A stretch of DNA of 62,247 bases, from the IMG/VR virus record IMGVR_UViG_3300036832_000189, positions 1-62,247 of that record; one strand, given 5' to 3'. The position numbers and the translations under genes were made by a program. Positions 1 to 6,219 of this stretch are shown here, in pieces (within the stretch, counting starts at the first letter, position 1; each line of letters opens with the position of its first letter). Source of the DNA: a virus. A model generated the notes under the pieces. The model had not been told where the DNA came from and ran no database searches. It worked only from the letters and a program-made list of their open reading frames with translations.

Positions 1-213
1 GCTCGGTACCAACTACCAACTACAGCTACAACCTGGATAGTGCAGGATGGGTGTCTACTGGGTTTGCAAAGACGGCTTCTCCGGGGACACTCGCGCCTGG
101 TCTACACACGATGGAAGTGGAGGCCATCGACAGTGTAACCGGCACATCGGATGAAGCGCAGTATGCGTGGATGGTGTCCGGGGTTGGGCCTTCAAGTCCC
201 GCCATTGTAAGTG
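1..213 (+). repeat. Terminal direct repeat, left copy (matches 62035-62247)
   Basis: Bases 1-213 match the last 213 bases of the window except at 110, 125, 134, 137, 146, 149, 152 and 155. All eight differences are at third codon positions of the tail gene and are synonymous. The first 109 and last 58 bases are identical. The simplest reading is a circular or circularly permuted genome of about 62,034 bp; a true internal gene duplication is the alternative. Confidence 0.9.
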
Positions 214-2042
214 TGAAAGACACCTTCGGCAATAACATTGCCGAAGGAGGGTCTACGTTTGACACCAACTTGATTGTGAACTTCACTACAGACCCAGGGA
301 CGACGGTTAGAGCGATTGTCGATTCGCATATTGACCAGCCTATCACATCACCCTATTCAATTTCGGGGCTCAGTACAGCACCACACTTGCTGCAGCTGAT
401 TGCCATTGACGTCAATGGAATAGCATCGCCGGCTACGGAGTTCTCATGGACTGTGGCTGCGTCTCCTACTGGGCCTGGTAGTGGTACGTACTCAAGGCAG
501 ATTGTGCTGCCAAATGGAGTTGCAGGGAGTGACGTGCTTGAGACGATTTACGTGCGGGCTACCGACCTGCAGAATCCCCCGCAGACAACGGTTCAGGTGC
601 GGAACATAGTGCTTCACCTACCATTGAGCGGTGGAAACCCACCCTCTGTGGGGATCACATATCCTGATGATGGAAGCACACTGTATGCGCTGGACACAAC
701 TACCATCGTAGATGTGGTTCCAGATCCCACAGGGTCAATAGTGAGTGTCGTTCTAACCTCAGACACAGGGACAACTGTGGACATCACAGCCAATGTTTCT
801 GGGCCTGTGGGGGGTGTCTACACATACACCGGCGACATTGACGTGCTGCAGGATGACGCGACAGGGATTGCATGCACAGTCACGGACAGCAACGGGAACG
901 TGGGCAGCGATAGTGTCACTGTGAACGAGACTTCTGTGCAGCCACCGCTTGAGACTGCGGTGTCACCACTGCCGATGACGTTCTTAGCAGCAATTGCTGA
1001 GTACAAGATCGTCCACTATGACTACAACGGCAATGCTGTTGGTCAGATCAAGGGAAACGAACTCGGTGTGAGCATGATACTGGACGACATTCCATCTGCT
1101 ACATACAGCATCTCACTGGAATCGCAGATGTCCAAGAAGGCGTACTGTGACCCAGATAGACACGATTGGAAACTGTTCCGCAACAACAAGCTGATTACTG
1201 GTGGATACATTGCCTCTGCAGAAGTGAATACAGACAATCGTGTACTGGCAGTGACAGCTCAGGGCTACCTTGGATACCTGGCGAAACGGGTCATGCCGTT
1301 CGACCCGTCCGGGAACCTGACTGCACAGTACAAGGTCTACAACAACGTGGATTTGTTCGAGGCGGTGCGTCGCATTCTGGACTACGTGGTTGGTACGTCC
1401 AACAGCATTCCTCTCACGTTTAGTCCAGGGAACAGTGGCGTGGTAGATACATACAATTTCGACCCGTCAAACCGAGATGATATGCTGACGATCCTGCAGA
1501 ACCTGGCACAGAGTCATCCAGGATTCGACTATGAAATCGACGGCAACTGCACGCTGCATATGTATGCTCCACAAAAGGGTGTACAGAGTCAGTTGACATT
1601 GGGACTACACACGAACGTCGTCAGCGTGGACTTGACGAACATCGGGATACGTGGGAATAGAGTTCTAAGCTCTGGAGCAGGCACCGGCAACAGCACAGCA
1701 ATCAGGTTCAAGGAGGATGTGACAAGTCAGAACGCCGGCCGGATTGTTGATGACGTGATGGATTTCGGTACGGTAGCTAGTTTGACGCAGTTGAACAGTC
1801 TCGCCAATGCAGAGCTGGCGCTAGCGATCCAGCCACAACTCAGCTTCACAATCACCGGCAAGCCAGACCTCGGAGAGAACTGGTGGGAGCTCGCAGGCGT
1901 GGGCGATTGGATTTACGTTGACGTCGATTTGGAGTATGAGGTCGTTCAGGACTGGTACCGCTGTACTCAGATCGACATGGCACAGACAGCTCAGGGTGAT
2001 GAGTTGTTCACGTATACCTTTGCTCCGAATGTGGTTGGGTGA
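1..2042 (+). CDS. Giant tail protein, C-terminal part (Ig/FN3-like repeats then gp37-like tail hub domain)
   Basis: This is the 3' part of the gene that begins at 58143 and crosses the window join. The frame enters at base 3 and ends at TGA 2040-2042; joined, the protein would be about 1977 residues. The first ~300 residues here are Thr/Ser/Gly-rich beta-sandwich repeats (LAPGLHTMEVEAID, APHLLQLIAIDVNG). From about base 970 the composition changes to a compact domain (YKIVHYDYNGNAVGQIKGN, then WKLFRNNKLITGGYI) that resembles the siphovirus ReqiPepy6 gp37-like tail protein, a baseplate hub component. Finding this domain at the C-terminus of a giant fusion is unusual. The small gene at 2046 follows 3 nt after the stop. 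Confidence 0.8.
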   Translation, partial: SVPTTNYSYNLDSAGWVSTGFAKTASPGTLAPGLHTMEVEAIDSVTGTSDEAQYAWMVSGVGPSSPAIVSVKDTFGNNIAEGGSTFDTNLIVNFTTDPGTTVRAIVDSHIDQPITSPYSISGLSTAPHLLQLIAIDVNGIASPATEFSWTVAASPTGPGSGTYSRQIVLPNGVAGSDVLETIYVRATDLQNPPQTTVQVRNIVLHLPLSGGNPPSVGITYPDDGSTLYALDTTTIVDVVPDPTGSIVSVVLTSDTGTTVDITANVSGPVGGVYTYTGDIDVLQDDATGIACTVTDSNGNVGSDSVTVNETSVQPPLETAVSPLPMTFLAAIAEYKIVHYDYNGNAVGQIKGNELGVSMILDDIPSATYSISLESQMSKKAYCDPDRHDWKLFRNNKLITGGYIASAEVNTDNRVLAVTAQGYLGYLAKRVMPFDPSGNLTAQYKVYNNVDLFEAVRRILDYVVGTSNSIPLTFSPGNSGVVDTYNFDPSNRDDMLTILQNLAQSHPGFDYEIDGNCTLHMYAPQKGVQSQLTLGLHTNVVSVDLTNIGIRGNRVLSSGAGTGNSTAIRFKEDVTSQNAGRIVDDVMDFGTVASLTQLNSLANAELALAIQPQLSFTITGKPDLGENWWELAGVGDWIYVDVDLEYEVVQDWYRCTQIDMAQTAQGDELFTYTFAPNVVG
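804..814 (+). repeat. Dispersed 11-base motif CCTGTGGGGGG
   Basis: One of seven exact copies in the window (804, 8662, 21458, 34264 and 59997 forward; 24387 and 56754 reverse). Here it is read as Pro-Val-Gly-Gly inside the giant tail gene. Confidence 0.6.
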
Positions 2043-2045
2043 CAC

Positions 2046-2279
2046 ATGGCTAGGGTAGCACGAATCTGTAAAGACCCGATCGCCGATCTGTACGATTGGG
2101 CGAGTCGATTGGAGACACGCATTTCTCAGTTGAAGGGGAACAGTATCACGGTGGACGTGACGAATGCAGATGCACTCGCGGATGGGGCAGGCCAGGTGTG
2201 GATCGACGCTAGCGACCACACGCTTCACTATGTCTCAGCAGATGGGAGTGAATATAAGCTCACAGGTACGCTAGTGTAG
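2046..2279 (+). CDS. Small tail-associated protein, unknown function
   Basis: This 77-residue protein starts at ATG 2046, three bases after the stop of the giant tail gene. The N-terminal half is a predicted amphipathic helix (DLYDWASRLETRISQLKG). The C-terminal half looks like a small beta unit (GQVWIDASDHTLHYVSADG), a style common in short proteins that close tail modules and may trimerise or attach to fibres. It overlaps the next gene by one base (TAGTG). No family is recognised. Confidence 0.7.
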   Translation: MARVARICKDPIADLYDWASRLETRISQLKGNSITVDVTNADALADGAGQVWIDASDHTLHYVSADGSEYKLTGTLV

Positions 2280-2476
2280 TGGCTAAATGGGTGCCTACAT
2301 TTGTTATAGTTGCCGTCGTCGTCATTTTCATTTTGAATTTCCTTTTGGAAGCGACATTTTCTGGCTACATGTCCCGTGATGAGATTCTAACACCACTTAT
2401 GGGGGCGGTGACTGGAGCTATGTCAGCCGTCATTCTTGCCCGCAGGAAGAACGGCAACAACAACACACATGACTAG
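2279..2476 (+). CDS. Small membrane protein, holin-like candidate
   Basis: This 65-residue protein starts at GTG 2279, overlapping the previous stop by one base. It has a strong transmembrane segment at about residues 7-25 (FVIVAVVVIFILNFLLEAT) and a second weaker hydrophobic stretch at 40-54 (LMGAVTGAMSAVILARR), followed by a basic Asn-rich tail. Its place just before an endolysin fits a holin or antiholin role, but that is inferred from position and topology. The next small gene overlaps it by 8 nt. Confidence 0.7.
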   Translation: MAKWVPTFVIVAVVVIFILNFLLEATFSGYMSRDEILTPLMGAVTGAMSAVILARRKNGNNNTHD

Positions 2477-2570
2477 GCTCGCGCATTTAGCGTGGGAGTT
2501 TTACTCGGCATTCACGGCTGCATTTGTGCCCGTATGGGCCATCATCAAGAGAAAGGGCCAAGATGAGTGA
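2469..2570 (+). CDS. 33-residue membrane miniprotein in lysis cassette
   Basis: ATG 2469 opens a 33-codon frame ending at TGA 2568-2570. It overlaps the upstream stop by 8 nt and the endolysin ATG (2563) by 8 nt, so it exactly bridges its neighbours. The sequence has one hydrophobic, aromatic segment (EFYSAFTAAFVPVWAII) with a basic tail (KRKGQDE). This layout suggests a translationally coupled accessory lysis protein; function is inferred only from position and topology. Confidence 0.55.
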   Translation: MTRLAHLAWEFYSAFTAAFVPVWAIIKRKGQDE

Positions 2571-3426
2571 GGAAGATCCACCTGTATCGGACGAGCCTGT
2601 ACCGGGTGATGTACCAGTAACACCGGATGAGGAGAATGAACGATTAGCTGTAAGCGAGGCAAGAACCCACTTGCCTGGTACGAGAACACTCGACCTCACA
2701 ACACCGATGATGCATGGCGCGGACGTGTTCGAGTGCCAATATCTCCTGAATACCAACAGGTTCAAGCAGAACTACAGGCCGGGTGAGCGTGACGGTGTGT
2801 TCGGGCCAGAGACAGCCGGTGCGTGTCGGCGGGCCAAGTATTGGATGGGCTATCCGATGGGGCATATGACTCCACAGTTCGGCAAGCAACTTCGGAGTTA
2901 TCTGATCCCTTCGGATCACAAGCTCGCTCGTCGTTTGCCTGCAGATTACAGAGTCAGGCGTTCCAATAGAATGCGGCGATACACGTCGAGCTGGCGAGAC
3001 AAGGTCGTAGACTATGCAATCTCACAAGAGGGCTACAAGGAGTGGGGCTACGACCACACCAAGTACAACATCTGGTACTATGGGTTTGACAATCCGGCTC
3101 CGTGGTGTCTGATCTTCGTGAGCTACTGCATCTCCAACTACGGTGGCCGGCACTTCCACCAAGCCTATGTGCCTGCGCTTGTGGACTTGGCTAAAGGCGG
3201 ACAATTGGGCTACCACATCGTAACCTACGGCGAAGCTATACGTGGAGACATCGTCTGTTACGATTGGGATCACAACGGTACCGCTGACCATGCAGAATTC
3301 CTGGCTAAGAAGGAGAATAGCTCAACATTCAACGGTGTGGGAGGCAACACAGGCGCCAACTCCAACGAGGTAGCCTCAAGCACGAGATACTTGAGTGAAG
3401 TACAACACTTCGTCCGAGTGCCATAG
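2563..3426 (+). CDS. Endolysin: peptidoglycan-binding-like N-terminus and CHAP-type catalytic domain
   Basis: This 287-residue protein probably cleaves host peptidoglycan at lysis. ATG 2563 is chosen because AGAAAGGG lies just upstream and it overlaps the miniprotein stop; a TTG at 2524 would add 13 residues. Residues 1-30 are acidic and Pro-rich. Residues ~50-98 resemble a peptidoglycan-binding repeat (YRPGERDGVFGPETAGACRR). Residues ~145-285 look like a CHAP amidase/endopeptidase, with candidate catalytic Cys182 (APWCLIFVSYC), His243 (TADHAEF) and a later Asn (GGNTGANSNE). There is no signal peptide, so export would rely on the holin. A holin gene follows 12 nt downstream. Confidence 0.85.
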   Translation: MSEEDPPVSDEPVPGDVPVTPDEENERLAVSEARTHLPGTRTLDLTTPMMHGADVFECQYLLNTNRFKQNYRPGERDGVFGPETAGACRRAKYWMGYPMGHMTPQFGKQLRSYLIPSDHKLARRLPADYRVRRSNRMRRYTSSWRDKVVDYAISQEGYKEWGYDHTKYNIWYYGFDNPAPWCLIFVSYCISNYGGRHFHQAYVPALVDLAKGGQLGYHIVTYGEAIRGDIVCYDWDHNGTADHAEFLAKKENSSTFNGVGGNTGANSNEVASSTRYLSEVQHFVRVP

Positions 3427-3438
3427 AAAGGAGGGTAG

Positions 3439-3735
3439 ATGGTACTGTTAGATACGTCAATCGTTGATCCGAATGCAGCAATGTGGGCTGGACTCGTAGG
3501 GTTCCTGACTCCGCCTGTTATCCAGATCATCACTAGGAACATCGGAAGCAAGCAACTACAGGCGATTACAGCCTTCATCTTCGAGCTGCTCGTAGCGATT
3601 CCAACAGCGTACTTCGCTGCAGACCTGACGGTACAGGACTACGTCAAGAGCGCGTTGATCGTATTCACGCTAGCGATGGTGTCCTACCAGAGCGTTTGGA
3701 AGCCGACAGGTGTAACGCCGTCATCCGGCACATAA
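3439..3735 (+). CDS. Holin
   Basis: This 98-residue protein has an AAAGGAGGG ribosome site 4 nt before ATG 3439. It has three hydrophobic segments at about residues 14-32, 41-60 and 68-85, a short soluble N-terminus and a polar C-terminus, which fits a three-helix class I holin. It is the last rightward gene before the bidirectional terminator and lies directly after the endolysin. No sequence family is claimed; the call rests on topology and position. Confidence 0.75.
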   Translation: MVLLDTSIVDPNAAMWAGLVGFLTPPVIQIITRNIGSKQLQAITAFIFELLVAIPTAYFAADLTVQDYVKSALIVFTLAMVSYQSVWKPTGVTPSSGT

Positions 3736-3786
3736 GACCTGCCGCACTACACCCGCACGTTCTGGCCCTGACGTGTGGCGGCAGCA

Positions 3787-3822
3787 GAAAGCCCCCGGTG
3801 AGTGGCCTTACCGGGGGCTTTC
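3787..3822. terminator. Bidirectional intrinsic terminator between the two arms
   Basis: A perfect 13-bp stem (3787-3799 with 3810-3822, GAAAGCCCCCGGT) and a 10-base loop lie between the holin stop (3735) and the stop of the leftward gene (3851). T-rich bases follow on the plus strand and the AAA at the left base gives Ts on the minus strand, so it can end both converging transcripts. Confidence 0.85.
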
Positions 3823-3850
3823 GTGTTCTATTTAGTTGTTCGTTGTGTAC

Positions 3851-4735
3851 CTACAGATGCAGCGCCTGCTCGATTGCACCCAGCTCGTCACTGAGCAGAT
3901 CGAGCGCCCGACGCAGGCTGATGATACGAGGCTTGACCTTGTCCAGCTCGTACCCCGGAGTTAGAAGCTCCGGCGCGTGGATTCGAACAAGGGCGATGAT
4001 GGCCTCCTTGCCCGCAGTTTCCCCTCCTGTGTATGCTGCAACCTCGTCTACCACTTCTTCCACTCCGTGGACAACTGCCACCAGCCCTGGGTCTGTAGGC
4101 GGGTGCTCGTCCACTTCCGGAGTCCACCAGCCTTCATCTACCGCTTCACTGCGGTGGATGCCGTCGTGATCCGGCGGCTGGTCACACCACACGGCAGGGA
4201 ACTTCGGATGCTGTGCGCCACAGATGGGCTCGGACTTCTTGGCCTCTGTACCGACAGGAGATGCAGGCACTCGCGGAGCAGGCTTGTCTCCGTTCATCTC
4301 CGGTGCGTAATCCGTCCCGTAGATTTCGATGGTGGACGGGTTCCTGGCCTGTCCTGGCTTGAGGATGTCGATGTAGCCCTTCTTGCTGATCCCTGGCGCA
4401 AGTCCACCCGTGATCTGCTTTCTCTCTAGACGAGCCCACTCCTTGACTTCACCCTGTAGTGTGGTTTGGACGACCTTGCTGCCGAGAGCAGGTACTTCGT
4501 ACTTGCCTCGCAGCCAGACCATGAAGCTCTCGGCGTTGGCATCTGCCTGGCCGACCATTCTGCGGCCCTGTGCTATGAGCCGCTTGCCCATCTTGGAGCC
4601 ATCCCCGAGGCTGCGGCTGACGACGATCCTGCCGGCGAACGGGTGCTCCATGATGATATGGCTCGTGCCTTCGATCCTGTGGAAGTTGAGTTCTTCCAAG
4701 TCCTTGACGATTTGATCCGTCATCTTCGTGGTCAT
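3851..4735 (-). CDS. Protein with HicA-like N-terminal domain, last gene of the leftward arm
   Basis: ATG 4735 has a strong GAGGAG 8 nt upstream and gives 294 residues. Residues ~5-60 (NFHRIEGTSHIIME, then GRIVVSRSLGDG and KMGKRLIAQG) resemble the small double-stranded-RNA-binding-like HicA fold, with Gly-Thr-Ser-His matching the usual Gly-Ser-His. The middle holds a possible Cys/His site (ICGAQHPKFPAVWCDQPPDHDGIH), and the C-terminus is helical and acidic. The frame stays open upstream to GTG 4954, which would add a zinc-finger segment. No antitoxin partner is obvious. HicA relation is a by-eye guess. Confidence 0.6.
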   Translation of the reverse strand: MTTKMTDQIVKDLEELNFHRIEGTSHIIMEHPFAGRIVVSRSLGDGSKMGKRLIAQGRRMVGQADANAESFMVWLRGKYEVPALGSKVVQTTLQGEVKEWARLERKQITGGLAPGISKKGYIDILKPGQARNPSTIEIYGTDYAPEMNGDKPAPRVPASPVGTEAKKSEPICGAQHPKFPAVWCDQPPDHDGIHRSEAVDEGWWTPEVDEHPPTDPGLVAVVHGVEEVVDEVAAYTGGETAGKEAIIALVRIHAPELLTPGYELDKVKPRIISLRRALDLLSDELGAIEQALHL

Positions 4736-4954
4736 TTTGTGTTCTCCTCGTAGAGTAACTGCGTGCGATGCACATATGTACTCGTTTTTCCTTCTGTACC
4801 TCGAGAGTGCAGCCCCGCATATCGTGCATTTTGCGGGTGGCTGCGGTGGGTCTGGAACCCACCCTATTGAGCTGCTATGTCTGCCCCCCTTTCTGGCCTT
4901 GTGCCGAGTACGTTTGCGAATTGTGGCAGAAACGGCAAGTTTGTTGTTGTCCAC
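4736..4954 (-). other. In-frame upstream extension with a zinc-finger motif (possible longer start of the 3851 gene)
   Basis: From GTG 4954 the frame runs 73 codons without a stop into ATG 4735. It encodes a basic segment and a C-x2-C-x14-C-x2-H motif (CTICGAAL... YICASHA). GTG 4954 has only a weak GAGG site and lies 91 nt inside the resolvase gene. Either the real protein is 367 residues with a zinc finger, or this is an unspliced leftover of a separate zinc-finger gene. Confidence 0.4.
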
Positions 4955-5385
4955 AGTCTACTACCTCGATGGAACGTCAGCCATGTAAGGAGATGTCGCG
5001 TAGCATCTCTTGCATGCTCTTTACCGACGTTATAGCACCCTGCTTTACGGAGCTTCGCGTCACTCCAGAAAGCAAATCCTTGTGACGCAGATTGTTGACT
5101 GAAGCTACAGTTGTGTAATGCTGTCCACACTTCACACACTCCCAGAAGGTTACGCGAGTAAAGCACGAGTCCGGGTCTTGAATCATTCCTGTAATCAAAT
5201 TGCTCTGCAACGAGGTGTAGAGGGCTAACCGCTGCCAACATGCACCACAACTGCACGGGACTGAGACGAGATTGGCTGCTGTCAATAGATACGAGTCGTC
5301 GCCCATCTATAGTGGCCCTCGCTATTCCTGTTGTTTCTCCTGGGTCTATGGCTAGGCATGTTGTAATGCTATTCACCACCGCCAT
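4864..5385 (-). CDS. RuvC-like Holliday junction resolvase (RNase H fold)
   Basis: The 173-residue protein begins with a typical RuvC/RNase H first strand carrying the metal-binding Asp (CLAIDPGETTGIA, Asp14). A later strand with an acidic residue (LHLVAEQFDY) and a C-terminal Asp-containing helix (KEHARDATRHLLTWL) fit the remaining acidic sites. It would resolve branched DNA before packaging. AAGGG precedes ATG 5385, and the upstream zinc-ribbon gene overlaps this start by 13 nt. Confidence 0.75.
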   Translation of the reverse strand: MAVVNSITTCLAIDPGETTGIARATIDGRRLVSIDSSQSRLSPVQLWCMLAAVSPLHLVAEQFDYRNDSRPGLVLYSRNLLGVCEVWTALHNCSFSQQSASQGFAFWSDAKLRKAGCYNVGKEHARDATRHLLTWLTFHRGSRLWTTTNLPFLPQFANVLGTRPERGADIAAQ

Positions 5386-5720
5386 ATGTAGTGCCCTTGG
5401 TCATCTCGAATCCGTGGCATGGGTTCCTGTAATGCTAACACAAGTGCTCGTGCCTCGCCAATGCACCGAGTTTGCTTGAAGTAGTGCATGCGTTGTTTGA
5501 TTCTGTGACACTCATGCTTGCCGCAGAACTTCTTCCTGTACCGTCTGACGAGTATCGGTTCTCCACAGGCTAGACAAATGTCTGAGCCTCGTGCGGTGGC
5601 CTGTGACACTCTGTACTCGGCGGCACATGGGATACACCATCCCGTGTTGTCGTCAATCTCTACGTTGTCCTCACCGCAGTTCGGACATATGTTCACGATC
5701 GGGATGGCGTCAGCACTCAT
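5373..5720 (-). CDS. Double zinc-ribbon small protein
   Basis: ATG 5720 follows AGGAG and gives 115 residues. Two Cys-rich units are visible: CPNCGEDN...WCIPC near the N-terminus and CLACGEP...FCGKHEC in the middle, the second followed by basic helices. Such paired ribbons commonly bind DNA or act as transcription or nuclease accessory factors, but no specific role is known. It overlaps ATG 5385 of the resolvase gene by 13 nt and the previous gene by 4 nt. Confidence 0.65.
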   Translation of the reverse strand: MSADAIPIVNICPNCGEDNVEIDDNTGWCIPCAAEYRVSQATARGSDICLACGEPILVRRYRKKFCGKHECHRIKQRMHYFKQTRCIGEARALVLALQEPMPRIRDDQGHYIWRW

Positions 5721-5941
5721 ATCTTCTTGACTCCTACCAAGAGTGCTTCCATACCATCGGTGAGCTGATCCCTGAACTCGTAGGGATCTTCTAACATCAT
5801 GTTGAAGTGAAACGTACACAATGCTAGATTCGTCGGCTTGCCGAGGATTGTTACATTTCCGTATGCATGGAACTCGTTACCGCACCGATCACCGTTCTTC
5901 TTTCTGAATATGCACCTCGTCGGCTTTCTTGGCGCCGTCAT
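5717..5941 (-). CDS. Small Cys/His protein, unknown
   Basis: This 74-residue protein has possible zinc ligands CIFRKKNGDRCGNEFHAYG and LCTFHF, and an acidic C-terminal helix. AAGGAAG lies 8 nt before ATG 5941, and its TGA overlaps the next ATG (ATGA). No family is recognised. Confidence 0.6.
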   Translation of the reverse strand: MTAPRKPTRCIFRKKNGDRCGNEFHAYGNVTILGKPTNLALCTFHFNMMLEDPYEFRDQLTDGMEALLVGVKKI

Positions 5942-5952
5942 GTAGCACTTCC

Positions 5953-6216
5953 TTAGACCCGGTTTTGTGTAGGCCCAGGATTACCTCGGAAGTTGTCCGG
6001 TGGCCGCATCAGAACTCTGAATGTTGCACCTGATCCTATCGTCAGTCCTGAGAGGAATGCGTTGACCTCACCACGAGTCTTCGCTGAGTATCTTCGCATT
6101 CCGTCATGTGTATCTGAACCTTTGAAGCGAAAGTAGACATCGAATCCATCCAGCGTAGACGAGAAATCACTCTCAACTTCCTGGACGAAGACCTCTGCTA
6201 GTTCTGACAGATCCAC
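5953..6216 (-). CDS. Small hypothetical protein next to DNA polymerase
   Basis: GTG 6216 lies 3 nt after the polymerase stop and gives 87 residues. The sequence has an acidic N-terminal helix and a mixed alpha/beta C-terminus ending PPDNFRGNPGPTQNRV. It has no clear ribosome site of its own, so translation is probably coupled to the polymerase gene. Function unknown. Confidence 0.6.
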   Translation of the reverse strand: MDLSELAEVFVQEVESDFSSTLDGFDVYFRFKGSDTHDGMRRYSAKTRGEVNAFLSGLTIGSGATFRVLMRPPDNFRGNPGPTQNRV

Positions 6217-6219
6217 GTT

